Assembly (NCBI GenBank): GCA_963930655.1
Contig: OZ005610.1
Span: forward strand, 19,661,001-19,725,000
Direction of reading: 5' to 3'
From: Myrica gale
Lineage: Eukaryota > Streptophyta > Magnoliopsida > Fagales > Myricaceae
Length of the DNA: 64,000 nucleotides
The notes beneath the pieces were generated by a model. It was not told the DNA's origin and ran no database searches. It saw nothing but the letters and a program-made list of their open reading frames with translations. Below are positions 34,501 to 45,074 of this stretch, piece after piece. Each line of letters opens with the position of its first letter. The first letter of the stretch is position 1. The translations under genes were made by a program, and so were the position numbers.

Positions 34501-35679
34501 TGGCCTGTCTCTTCACGCCCTGAAATCCACCCCATCTCATCAGTTTTTAGCTTTACAATCGGATTGTGGCAATGACGGATCACCATAGATGCATGATAAA
34601 ACTTCGTATTCAAATCACTAGACGTCAACCACGTCTCCCTCGATTTCTGCCTCCAAAGGACCTCGTCACTGCGCAATTGTTCATCCAACTCAAGCTTCAA
34701 CGAAATCTCTAGATCAAGATTTGACTGACTGGCCTCCAGTTTTTGACACGCTGCAAGCTGCTCTTTCACCCTACGCATGGAGTCTTGAATTACTCCAAAA
34801 TGTTGTTTATTCCTTTTTCGCAAAGCATAGCGCGCTACCCTGATTTTTGAACAAACATAGAGTTGGATTTTCATCACTAAAGCTGGCCCACTCATCGGCT
34901 ACCACCCCAAAACAAGACGCTTCTCTAGTCCAAAACATCTCAAACTTGAAAGGTTTTGGAGCCCTCTGATCACCTCCAAAAAGATATAAAATCAGCGGCA
35001 CATGATCCGAGTTCGTGATAGGATAGTGTTGAATCACAGCCTCTGAAAATGCCATATGCCACGGAGTATTAAAAATACCCCTATCCAACCTCTCTCGAAT
35101 GTTCGCCAAACCAGCGCTTTTATTGCGCCATGTAAACTTGGATCCCACATATCCCAAATCCACAAAGCCCATTCTCTGCATAAAAGACTGTAACCCACTC
35201 ATTGAACCAGAAGCCCGCAGCTGTCTACCCCTTTTTTTCTTCTGTTTCCATATTATATCATTAAAATCCCCCATGCAAAGCCAGGGGGAATTATCAGACG
35301 GAGCCAAGGAAATAAGCTTACTCCAAAAGTCATCTTTATCTCTCTAGACCGGCGGTCCATAGATCAAAGAGCATAAAAATTGGGGTTCCTCACCACTAGG
35401 ATCCACCTCCAAATACACAATATTATTTGAGTCACACAACACCTTGAAATTGAAATTAGGACGCCAACACAATGCAAGCCCCCCTTTCCTACCGATGGGG
35501 GGAATATTAAGAAAAAAAGAAAAACCCAACTTCTTCATCACCCGAGCCACAAAACCACAATCAATTTTTGTTTCCATCAAAAAGATCCCTATCGGGTCAA
35601 TGGATTTCACCATATCCCGTAGGGCACGCACTGCCGAGGATCACCCCAACCCTCGACAGTTCCAAGATATCAACTTCAT
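31569..35679 (-). pseudogene. LINE ORF2: endonuclease, reverse transcriptase, zf-RVT, RNase H (broken)
   Basis: The start ATG at 35679 reads MKLISWNCRGLG, then meets an in-frame TGA at codon 13. The endonuclease (35631-34810) has GIFLMETKID, LCMGDFNDIIW, KFTWRNK and NSDHVPLIL. The reverse transcriptase (about 34430-33160) has FRPISLCNVVYKI, AFILGRAIQDN, IKADMEKAYDRVEW and [13 protein letters not shown]. Its catalytic box reads [10 protein letters not shown] near 33605-33640: both aspartates are kept but the usual alanine is threonine. The zf-RVT segment is at 32380-32450 (CTLCGTGMESLNHLLFKC). RNase H sequence follows at 31827-32036 and 31569-31769 (RRGANEAVYQLAHWVA). At least eight breaks interrupt the frame. 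Confidence 0.88.
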
Positions 35680-37221
35680 TGAGGGGCTGGGGGCATGGTT
35701 TGGCCCGCCTCCTCAGCCTTGTTGGAAGAAAGAGTAGCATCAGTACCTGGAGATTTTTCAGCTTCCACAATCCTCTGCTTGTTACGATGAGAGATGGGGT
35801 GCTTCCTTCGCACTCTGGTTTTCGAAAAGTCTGCAACACCTGGCTGAAACAAATCTCCAGCGAAAGTTCCTCTTGACTGCCTTTCTTCTGGAATTCGATT
35901 ACCCCCCTTTCGGGTAATTTCACCACCGTCGGGTCTGTTGGCTCCAGTGTGCATTTGACGCCGCTACTGCCACTTGAAAACACCTGGACCTACAGAGTGA
36001 AACTTGCAGCCTCTGTAACCAAATTAGTTGACCCACCCTACTCAAAATGGGCCTTAGATCAGCTCTTCTCAGGTTCATTTCTGTTCAGCCCATCCTGTAG
36101 CAACGTCGTTGGCCCATTTAACTGTGATCTGTCTAAGTTCAAAGACCCCATGTCTTTCTGTGTCACTTCCAGCGTATTATAATCCCTACTGAAATTTTCG
36201 GTGAGTATCAAGTTTGAATTTCAAACTCTCGAGGATGTATATGACTCCTATTATCCTTGGTCATTTTATTCTTGTCATAAATTCCTTCCCCCAGTATCTT
36301 CCCTTGCCTCCCTTCGCACATTCTAGATCCCAGATTATCAGCAGGATAGTTGGGAATTTCCTTAACTCCCGTCCAAACGCCTGCCCAATGCAGAACTAGG
36401 TGTCGATCTAGACAGCACCGCCGTCTCCTCCGCCCAGCGTGTAGTAGCTTCTAAATTTGCATATTTTTGCCCTGTATAGTAGTTCCAAAGCCCCTCCTTT
36501 AAGCTCTCACATGGACTCATTGGCATATGTTTATCCACTTTCAAAGTAGGTGGAATTCCTTTCATCATATCCGCAAGCGCGTAATTTTGAGGATGAGGAG
36601 CAGGATTTTGGTAGCAGGCCCCAATGGTGTGGTCTAACAATCCACAGTGCACACAAAAGGAGGAAAGCCTCTCATACTTAAAACCCACCCACATAGCCGC
36701 CCCATCATCTCTAGTAAAATAAAAACCGGGCTCCAATGGAGTAGTAGCAGGAAACGTGATTCGGAGCCGAATAAACGAATGTTCCGCAATATCTTCCACC
36801 TCCATCATAGCCCCCAACTTACTTCCAATCAAACAGACATTACCTTCATCAACAATCTCCAAAGGCAATCCATGAATCTGCACCCAAAATTCTACTAAGG
36901 ACAAGTCCACTTCATCAATGATCTCGTGCGAGTTCCATTCTTTCACAATCAAATAGTATCCTTTATAGTTCCACGGGCCTCCCGTATGATTCGCTCCTTT
37001 ACCTCAATCGAAGGGAACGTAAAGAAGAAACGATTAGGACCAGCATCTTCGATCTTCAAATCCATATCAAACTTCCAACCAGTACGGATGAGAGGATGAA
37101 TAATATGAGGGGGGAATACTTTCTTTGAAACCAAATGCCCCACCACTGATAGTTGATGAATGTGTTGAGCCTGCCTCCGATTTGGTTTCAACAACCTAGA
37201 TAAATCATTCCAGGAAAAAGC

Positions 37222-38531
37222 TGTGAGTCCTAGTTTCAGGATTAAGGCAACCCAAGAAGGAGGGTGAATTGGTTTTCTAAACTTTTTGATATTAACCCCC
37301 AAAAACCGTGTTTGTAAAGTAAATACTAATTTAGCACAAGTATAATGATATAACAAGTATGTAAGTGCTAAATGTAAAGAGTAGGGATAGAGAAAGCAAA
37401 CACGTGATTTTTTAGGTGGTTCGGCAAACCCGCCTACATCCATCCCTCAAGCTCCTTCACCGAGCCTTGAGGTTTTCCACTATCTTCAATAGCATTACAC
37501 ACTAGCTTCTGGGTGCTAGTAAACCGTACAAGTGTTTTCCCGGGATCAACACTCAAACCCACCCAAGTGGTTTTTTGGCTCACCACTCACAACCTCACCA
37601 AGCTTGAGATATACACTCTCAAAGCTTTTTCTTTAATGAACAACCTCACTAAATGAAACACCTCTTTTGATAGGTGGATTGAGGAACAAGACTCTCTCAA
37701 ACAGTAGATATAAAAATGAAAAGCTCTATCTCTTGATTCACACAAAGACAATGATGTGAAAGTGTAATTTGTGTGAATAATATGAGAAATATGAAATAGG
37801 AAGATTTAGAATATTTCTCAAGCTATACAAATGATATGTGGTTGTTGGTTCTTCATTTTAGATGAAATGAAGGTGTATTTATAGGCCACATGTGAAAACT
37901 AGTCATTTATAGCCGTTATGGGTCGATTTGACAATTTTATAGTTGTACCGGTCGACCGCTTCATGTACCGGTCGACCGGTTCAAGTAGTCGTTGCCCAAC
38001 GGTCATAAAATTTGAATGCTGTCAAATTTTTGTCCTACGCGCGCGGTCGACCGCTATAAATCATTTTCATCATCCGCTACAGACGGTCGACCGCTTCATG
38101 TAGAGATCGACCGCTATAATTCATTTTCATAGACCGGTTCATTTAAAATCATGTTTTTGATCACTTTTAAACACCTAATTTTAAAGGCTTACTTCCCATA
38201 AGTATATGAAAGGTTTGAGAATATATTTGGGGCGTTTTAAAACCTTTAAAAACATTTTAATCTTTCAAACAAAAGATAAAATGGTTTATGCACGTTTTGA
38301 AAGATATGCAAGTGTGATTCATAATCCTTGTCAAAAGCGAAACAAAGAGTTACAAGGATTATACCCGAAGGTCTTGAATCTTCACTTTGAGCTCCTTGAA
38401 TCTTCTTGTTCTTCTTTCTTCAAGTATTTGGATCTTACATCAAGTCATCTTTGTCTTCGAAGATGTTCATTTTATAAACTTGATCCATTTATTGAAATCA
38501 TCAAAATCTTGATTGTGCACAAAAGCCAACA
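37222..38531 (-). mobile_element. Solo LTR (copia SIRE/Maximus-like) in LINE ORF1
   Basis: Ends are TGTGAGTCC and AAAGCCAACA, with a perfect 5-bp duplication AAAGC (37217-37221 and 38532-38536). It is 1310 bp. It contains a motif I associate with plant copia LTRs, AGGAGGGTGAATTGG near 37258 and GGTGGTTCGGC near 37415. A TATA box, CTATAAATACA on the minus strand near 37870-37880, indicates minus orientation. Excision in silico restores the ORF1 frame exactly. The family name is my recollection. Confidence 0.9.
37950..38115. repeat. Cluster of GGTCGACC palindromes inside the solo LTR
   Basis: GGTCGACC(G) occurs at about 37951, 37972, 38045 and 38089, with a variant (GATCGACCG) near 38106 and GGTCGATTTG near 37921. 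Four copies carry CGCT(T/A) after the palindrome, so the unit is about 10 bp with irregular spacing (21-73 bp). It lies upstream of the LTR TATA box in minus orientation, where regulatory repeats are expected. Confidence 0.75.
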
Positions 38532-38795
38532 AAAGCCTTCGTTTTCTCGATAATCTCCTTCATAAAAGTTGAGCGGCTAGGCAATAATCCAAAAAACCCC
38601 CAAGACCCAAAGGAAGACCAGAACACCGAGAAGAGAGAATCCGAATAACGAGATCTGAAAAAAGTGTAGGAAGAAAAAAAAAGACGTGCATGAAACACAG
38701 TAAGGTTATCGATAGGGAAAGGGAGAGATCAAGATGCTCAGAGGCTCACTATTTGCAGATATCACTCGTATCCCCAGTCTCTCATCACATCAATT

Positions 38796-39280
38796 AGAGA
38801 TATATAAATAACTATTAAGGGCTTAAGCAAACCAAAAGTATTATTGACCAAGAAAAACAAAATACAATCATCATAGGCCTCTACACTTTGCCCCAATCCT
38901 ATCATACCTCAAATTTCTATTTTACTAAGGAATAATTGAATTTCATTCTTGCAAACACTATCTATCATTTCATTGTTTCTGAAGCACTCGGATGAATTCT
39001 ATGGCATCATCCTAACTCCCATTAATAAAAAAGAAAGAAATATGAGTTATAAAGCTTGGAGGCTATAGGAAAAATAATCACATGGAAGAGATCTTCCCTA
39101 AGTTTTATTTTTTAGAAACTATATGTCATCGCCTTTTCCTGTAACATAACATTATTACTAACACACCCAACTTAAGTAACAGTTCATCCATACATAATAT
39201 TTAAATATGTATCAATAGAACCGACTCCTATAGAAAGTACTTTAAAACTTTAATGTCATGGATTGAGCCTTCCTATAGTG
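38796..39280. other. Intergenic spacer between LINE and CACTA element
   Basis: AT-rich, no supported gene or repeat. Confidence 0.4.
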
Positions 39281-39454
39281 TAGCACTACAAGAAATGTGG
39301 GCTTCAACGACGGCAACTTCCGTAGCTGAAACCACCAAATTCATCGCAAAAGCTTAGCCCCCACGGAATAAGGTCGTCAAGGCGTGGTCGCCTCTGCCAC
39401 GTGTAGAGCGCCCTGATTCGACGATTGAAGCTCTCCGTCAGCACTGGTCCTGCA

Positions 39455-39565
39455 ACGTCGACGAGCTCCACTTCGTCAAGAGAGGTGCAGTGTCGACGAG
39501 CTCCACTTCGTCAAGAGAGGTGTCTTCGTCAAGTGAAGTGCCTTCGTCAAGAGAGGTGCAGTGTC
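39455..39565 (+). repeat. Subterminal tandem repeats of the CACTA element
   Basis: CTTCGTCAAGAGAGGTG occurs three times (about 39473, 39509, 39543) and GTCGACGAGCTCCA twice. These are likely transposase-binding subterminal repeats of the family. Confidence 0.7.
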
Positions 39566-40410
39566 GACGGAGTCCGTCGGGGAAAGTGGCAAAATTCGTC
39601 GTAGAGGTTGTTCACCCACTTCATTAAGTCGTCAAAAGTGGCCATTCACAATTTTGCTCCCCCTATCACTAACGACTGTAGTCCTTGGGGAAAGGATTTT
39701 CGACTGAAAAATGGTTCCACAAAAAAGCTGTATTTTTTCCCCTACGGAATAGAAATTTTGTATTTGTTTGGAAGACCCAGATATGTATAGTTTCATTTTG
39801 ACTTTCTTCAGCAAATTTTCCTGAGTTTTACATAGAATGTTACAAATGGATTACATAAAAGATTTGAGTAATTGCAATTCAGCCACAACAGGGGATGTAT
39901 ACTTGATGAACCGCGTAGAAACTTCACTCAACTCCAGCAGTCGTCTCATCAAGTGTCCTCCAAGTCATCTACAGTTCAAGCATCCTCCAAGTCAGCTGCA
40001 ACTTTAGATTAACCTTCGGGGCATCACTTAGTGCTAGGTTGTTATGTATTTTTTGTGTTATTGTATTTTTATGGACTCTCTGTATCTGAAGGCCATTGTA
40101 ATCCTTCCAAACTTGTGGTGCACATCAAGTGTTTGAGAATACTCCTGTGAGTATAAAAAATCTGTTAGCACAACAAGTGTAAAAGAGTTCCTAAACCAAA
40201 TGCTACCAAAACTTAAGAACACGCCCAATTAGTCACAAGTCTGATTCCCACCTAAAAGTATTGCAAACCGAGACCAAGCAACCATAATATCATGAAGCAA
40301 TAAACAACTTAGTTACTAAACAATAATAATGTTTTCCTGAAGAAAATGGCATGCATGTGTAAAGATGGGACAAAGGAATAAATTTGTTTACTAAACTTGA
40401 CAAATAATAC

Positions 40411-40491
40411 CTCTCCTGTCCAGCAGTGTCCCATATTTCAAACTTCACTGTGGTGGAATCTTGCAAGAATGAAGCTCCAACAGTTGTTGTC
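40411..40491 (-). pseudogene. Captured exon of a RABF1/ARA6-type Rab5 GTPase
   Basis: An 81-bp exon with a splice acceptor upstream (GTTGAGCAG) and a GTATTA donor downstream. The minus strand reads [20 protein letters not shown] followed by DTAGQE. The G3 box WDTAGQE is the GTP-binding motif; the context TVGASFL and [18 protein letters not shown] fits the plant-specific RABF1 better than the RABF2 relatives. Compared with that family about six residues between SFL and QDS are missing. It is a single exon, so it makes no GTPase. Confidence 0.8.
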
Positions 40492-40737
40492 CTGCTCAAC
40501 AGAAAATTCTGGTTCAGCAACGCAGCACAGCTCCAACTCAGCTTAGACATTAGCAACTTTGATACTTGCATGTAGATTTATCTGAGTTGGGCACCAAGAG
40601 AATAGAGGAATAAACTTCAAAAAGGAAGTTGAGGGATTGGCTATCTTAATACACAGCAAGAGGATCCAATACCAAGGTCAAATTGCGGAAATATCATTAA
40701 AAGAAATTGGCAAGGGGTGAGAATATAGGTATCTAAC

Positions 40738-40925
40738 CTTCCTTATTGTTCCATAATGCTGCAGCATAGCTGTTGAGAGGACTCTCTGGGTTAGGCTTTA
40801 TACGAGAGAGTTCAAAAGTTAGGCATTTAAGTGGAATAAACACAAATATGCAGGCTATACCAAACAGACCTCCCAACAGACTCTGCAATCATAAGCTGAA
40901 GGCCATTTGTCCTAGAGTAACATAG
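40738..40925 (-). pseudogene. Captured exons of an E2-C type ubiquitin-conjugating enzyme (UBC19/20-like)
   Basis: Two colinear pieces on the minus strand. The first (about 40868-40925) reads DKWPSAYD right after a TAG that stands where family members have a glutamine. The second (about 40738-40797) reads PNPESPLNSYAAALWNNKE and ends at a GTTAGA donor. Both match the C-terminal half of E2-C, the partner of the anaphase-promoting complex, where QDKWSSAYD precedes the PN-SPLN-AA-LW block. The catalytic cysteine segment is not seen. The pieces are separated by what would be an intron of about 70 bp with the linking residues lost. Confidence 0.75.
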
Positions 40926-42171
40926 GTGGGCAATTGTGTCAGTTCTATATAACAATTGAAAGTAAAGAACCTGAATGTCGTAAGTGGCCACTCATAACAA
41001 TGAAATAAGAATAAAGAAGAAGTTAAGAACAATTATATGGTCTGCCATATGAGTAGATCAAATATGGTCACATCAAAGGCAGCAGTTCAACTTACTAAAA
41101 TTCCCTCAGGATATCATAGTACACTAAAACAAGAAATAGCAGAAGGTGGCACCAGTATACTTTATGACCATTTACAAGAGAACAAATAGATAATTAAGAA
41201 GACAGTAAAAAATAGGTTTTGCAAGGAGTCTTAGATTTCACGACATATGTATCTGTCCATTGACGAATCTATTCTTCATGTCTTTTGCATTGATAAATTG
41301 GCAATGCTGAAATGCCTTCATACAAAAACCCACAGATGGAAGCATCACGGAAATGTGAATACCAAGGCATATGAAGATTCAGCAGAGCCAACTCAAACTA
41401 GTGTACTAGACACAATTATGAAGATTTACATGCTACTAAGTAATAGGAGAACTCATTAATTAAAATAGTGGAGCTTGCTCAAACATGGATGAACAAAAAA
41501 GAGCATGCTTTCAGATCTTGCAGCGAAGCACTTTACTTCCTCAAACATGGTTGTCTTCAGTGGCGCCTGCGGCTTCAGCTTCCAACAAAAGGCTCACCAC
41601 CCGGTGAACCAGCTCCTTGTCGATTATAGAAGATTTCACTGCCCCATTGGCCATTAACAGTCAGACAGTATAAGAATAAAGGCATTGGAATAATGAAAAC
41701 TTAAAAGAAAAAGATAAAGGCATTGTAATAATGCAAAAATTCGACGGAGTTGTGTCTCCCGCTTTTCTCCCCTTTTTCAAATTTTGTTTTACCCTTACCT
41801 TCGCCAACGTGTATCAGCTAGTCGACAGTAAGACCTCGGTGAAAAAATATTTTCACGACGACCATCAGTGTCGACTTAACAAGCATTTGTGACGAATCCA
41901 AGCTGTAGCAAAATGTTTACAGGGATATAAAGGCAGTCACGACCTCTGACTCGTCAAGACCTCTCACTCGTCAATGTTGCGTGCATATGCTTTCCAATAT
42001 GACGCAATTTTGATTTTGAACATTCACAGACGACGAAACACGTCGTTGACTAGCTGTACAGATAGTTTGTCTTTAACCTTGACAATTTGACTTAGTCGTG
42101 GACAAAAGAACGCGCTTCAGTGACGGGAGGTTGGGGATTCGTGGTTAAAGCCAATATTTCTTGTAGTGTAG

Positions 42172-42947
42172 GTAGGTTTATCTATAGACTAAACTATTTA
42201 AATCTTATGTTTTTCTTATTTCTTTTACTTCTCTCTAGTCTAAATTATTTTCTCATATATTTGATTTTAACATAGTATCAGATCATTTTCGTTCCTATGG
42301 CCCAGTCCGAGCCTAACCTGTCTAGGCTCGTCTCTAACTAGCCCAATTCAGTTCTATTGGCAACGTTGGCGATGTTCCGATCGACTTTCGTTTATATTTC
42401 TTGGGCCTTACGGCACCATTCCAAAAAAATTTAGATATCTTTTATTGGGCTTGATAGAACCCGTTCGATGTATTTTTAGCTGCTGCTCGGACCACTTTCC
42501 AGCCTTTTGTGATCATCGTCCCTCAGCTTCCCCACCTTCCTGCGACTGTTTGCAACTCTTTGGCCAACTTATGACGACTTTCTGGCCATCTTCCAACAAC
42601 TTTTCACCGCCAATTTTTTTCGTATGGGGAGACTTTTAAAATTTTAAATCCAAACTTGATGTGTGTGTACCTTGGTTTTCGGGGGAGTATTAGAGTCCCT
42701 TGTTACTAAGGCAATGCAGACTCTTGTAATAGGACTAAATTTTAATCTAATGCTTACACCATTAGGCTTAGTTAATCCGTCATTCCCTAGTGCTTCTGTC
42801 ACTTCGGGAATAGTTAATCTAATGGTCCCAAGGGTTCAATTAGTTTCCTAGGATCCCAGTGCTTTAATCCATTCGTATTTTAGTGCTTCTGTCACTTCGG
42901 GAATAGTTGCTTAACGAAAATATCCTAAGTGGCAGACTGTCATACCC
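42172..42947 (+). other. Spacer with a possible copia LTR end and leader
   Basis: TTTTAACA followed by TAGTATCAGATC (42273-42284) resembles an LTR end plus a mutated methionine-tRNA primer-binding site. No gag is seen after it. Near 42789-42816 and 42881-42908 a 28-bp segment TAGTGCTTCTGTCACTTCGG... is repeated directly. The open frames here have no recognisable motif. Confidence 0.35.
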
Positions 42948-43214
42948 TGAGCTTTTTTTAGCATAACATGCATTTGTTTATGAAAAAAAGTTTTGGTTTA
43001 GTAGTGCATTAAGAGAAAATAAGTGAATTAATGTATTGATTAGTGAGATTGGGAGTTCACTAGTGACCAATCTTTTATCCATGATATTGAGATTGTTGGA
43101 TGTGTTTTCGTCAAAAATTGGAATGTGTGATTTTTAGTCAACTAGCAGGTCAGATGTTTATACGTTAAGGTACATTTCACTTTTGTAGACATTTTATTCT
43201 TCGGAAGCCAGTAG

Positions 43215-43435
43215 GATGATTTTTGAAGTTGTGGATAAAGATGAGTTATGGGTAGAGATGATATATGGATAGAGATGAGTTATAGATAGAAACGACTTAT
43301 GGATAGAGATAAAGTTGTAGATAGAGATGATATTGTTGATAGAGATGACTGGTAGATAGAGATGAAGTCATGGATAGAGACGAAATTGTGGATAAAGATG
43401 ACGTTATGGATAGAGATGAACGTTTGTGTATACTG
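43215..43435 (+). repeat. Degenerate minisatellite, unit about 19-21 bp
   Basis: About ten units of the type GGATAGAGATGANNTTGT, for example ATGGATAGAGATGAGTTAT and GTAGATAGAGATGAAGTCA. It sits in the U3 part of the LTR, upstream of the TATA box, where such repeats often act as enhancers. Confidence 0.85.
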
Positions 43436-44335
43436 ATGAGGGAATAATCAGTTGGATAATTGACGAAACTTAGCAACTAAGTCATGATTGCCTATAAATA
43501 GGGGGTTCGACCATTAAGAAAACTTACCATTTGAGTGAAAACGTAGAGCTTTCACATAGAAGAGAAAAACTAGGTAGTGAAGAAGAGGAAAGGCTAGAAG
43601 AAACAAGAGCAAATTTGAGTAGAAAAGGAATAAAAAATCTTAGAAGATCAAAGGAGGATTTTAGTTTGTTAGAGGTAAAATTTAGCTTGGTTATCTTTGA
43701 TTTAATTTCAAAAGCTTTCAAAAGTTTTCAAGAAGTTTGTTGTTAATCTCTTGTGTTTTTCAAAAGTGTTCTTGAATCTATTGATGTCGTGTGGTCTTCT
43801 TCTTATTCTTCATGTTCTTCGTATTCTTCGTGTTCTTGATGACGAATAGCTCGTGTTTTCCAAATAGTTTCATTTTCAAAGTTTGATTTTATGTTAAGGT
43901 GTTTTCAAAACTTTGATCCTTTTCTTTGTAAAATTCTTCATTAATTATGTTTTTCAAATGTTTGGAAATATTCTTTGAAGGTTCCTTGTGATTTTAAAAC
44001 TCTACATGGAGGTTATTTGGGTATTATGACTAATAATTCCCATGAGATGTCCACAAATTTGTCCACTGTTTAACCCCTAGAGACAGGGTTGTGCGTCCCA
44101 CTCCCCTTCCACCGGGACAGTCCTGTGTTAATCCACACACCCGGATAAATTTCGTGGCAAAACACTCCATTGCTTCCAGCCTAAAGGAGGCCACTCACTT
44201 ACCCTGTTAGTGGTGGTTGCACATCCCCTCAAAGGTGATCAGTACAGTCATAAGAACATTCGTTTCCAAAAACCAGGACCATCTCAGACTCGACAATATT
44301 CTTTTCTCAACACTGCCCCTCACAGCACATGACCT

Positions 44336-44447
44336 AGCACTGAACGGAAGAGTACGGACTAGCTCGCGAAATAAAATAATGCATCACATTCAATTCAAAT
44401 AAAATACGAGCACTGAACGGAAGAGTACGGACTAGCTCGCGAAATGC
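44336..44447 (+). repeat. Direct duplication, period about 75 bp
   Basis: The segment CACTGAACGGAAGAGTACGG and the following ACTAGCTCGCGAAAT appear at 44337 and again at 44411. Confidence 0.85.
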
Positions 44448-45074
44448 GTAGCCAAACAAGGTGAATATGAGCAATACAGAGAGAGGAACTAGAGAGTCAC
44501 TGTGTATTACTTGCCATCTTTGGGGTTTCAAAAATATATCAGAGAAGCGCAAAGGAAGAGTCAAGGAGGGAAAGGTCCATTTGTAATGTAAATTTATAAG
44601 AAATAGACTTTTTGGCTTGGATAGTACATTCCGGGTATTTCTACGCTACTTCATCAAGCATGTATGTTCTCGGTCACAAAATTCCTTTTTGTAATTTTTT
44701 TTAACCACCACCATGGAAATTGATGAATCGGTGATGAGTCTTTCCCATCTTGCAACCCAACTGAAATGATCGATGGAAATTCGTGATGAAATTGTAATTT
44801 TTAAAAGTTTGGAAATTTAAGTTTTAGTCCTCATGTTTTACTTTCTTTTATTAAATAGTCATTAAATTTAAATATTGAATTTTTAATCTCTTAAATATTT
44901 ATTTTGGACGTTTACGAATTAAATACAATAAATGACGATCAAACAAGAAAAAATATATTAAAACTTTTGAAATAAAGCAAAACTTCACAAAATGTCAAAC
45001 TTACAAGCTTTCCATTTCGTAGAGAATGTCCAAAAGACATAACGTCTGATAAAAATAAGAAAAAATTAATCATG

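Larger units (their letters stand above)
36362..38563 (-). pseudogene. LINE ORF1 (DUF4283 and CCHC zinc knuckle), interrupted by a solo LTR
   Basis: The ATG at 38563 starts MKEIIEKTKAF. The solo LTR (37222-38531) cuts in, and the frame resumes with SWNDLSRLLKPNRR below 37217. The DUF4283-type RNA-binding region follows (GHLVSKKVFPPHIIHPLIR, FFFTFPSIEVKERI), then a frameshift near 36955 and the segment VEFWVQIHGLPLEIV. A CCHC knuckle, FCVHCGLLDHTIGACY, is at about 36600-36660. This protein would coat LINE RNA. The end of the frame near 36362 is taken from the open frame and may include a later stop. Confidence 0.85.
31553..38784 (-). mobile_element. Full-length LINE (L1-type), minus strand, degenerate coding
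   Basis: The 5' end is at 38784 and the 3' end at the poly-T (poly-A of the minus strand) at about 31553-31558. An 11-bp target duplication TCACATCAATT lies at 31542-31552 and 38785-38795. It contains ORF1 and ORF2 in the normal plant order, followed by the tail. Without a 1310-bp solo LTR in ORF1, the element is about 5.9 kb. Both frames carry stops and frameshifts, so it cannot transpose by itself. Confidence 0.92.
39284..42168 (-). mobile_element. Non-autonomous CACTA (En/Spm) element carrying host exon fragments
   Basis: It starts CACTACAAGAAATGTGG and ends AATATTTCTTGTAGTG, the classic CACTA terminal repeats, with a 3-bp duplication TAG at 39281-39283 and 42169-42171. Length 2885 bp. 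Subterminal regions are rich in CGTCAA / GACGA repeats (39370-39610 and 41810-42120). The middle has no transposase but does contain exon-like pieces of two host genes on the minus strand. That makes it a Pack-type CACTA. Confidence 0.93.
42948..44643 (+). repeat. Probable gypsy-type solo LTR
   Basis: It begins TGTCATACCCTGAGC, a start common in plant gypsy LTRs. A TATA box, CTATAAATAGGGG, at about 43492-43504 fits the U3/R border in plus orientation. The segment GGGTTGTGCGTCCCACTCCC near 44086-44105 recurs inverted at about 57748-57767, so both belong to related LTRs. The right end near 44643 (CCGGGTATTTCTAC) is a guess; no target duplication was found. Confidence 0.55.

Noticed and set aside
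41560-41645. GC-richer segment in the CACTA element as a third captured gene
   Set aside because: One minus-strand frame is open for about 30 codons, but no family motif is recognisable.
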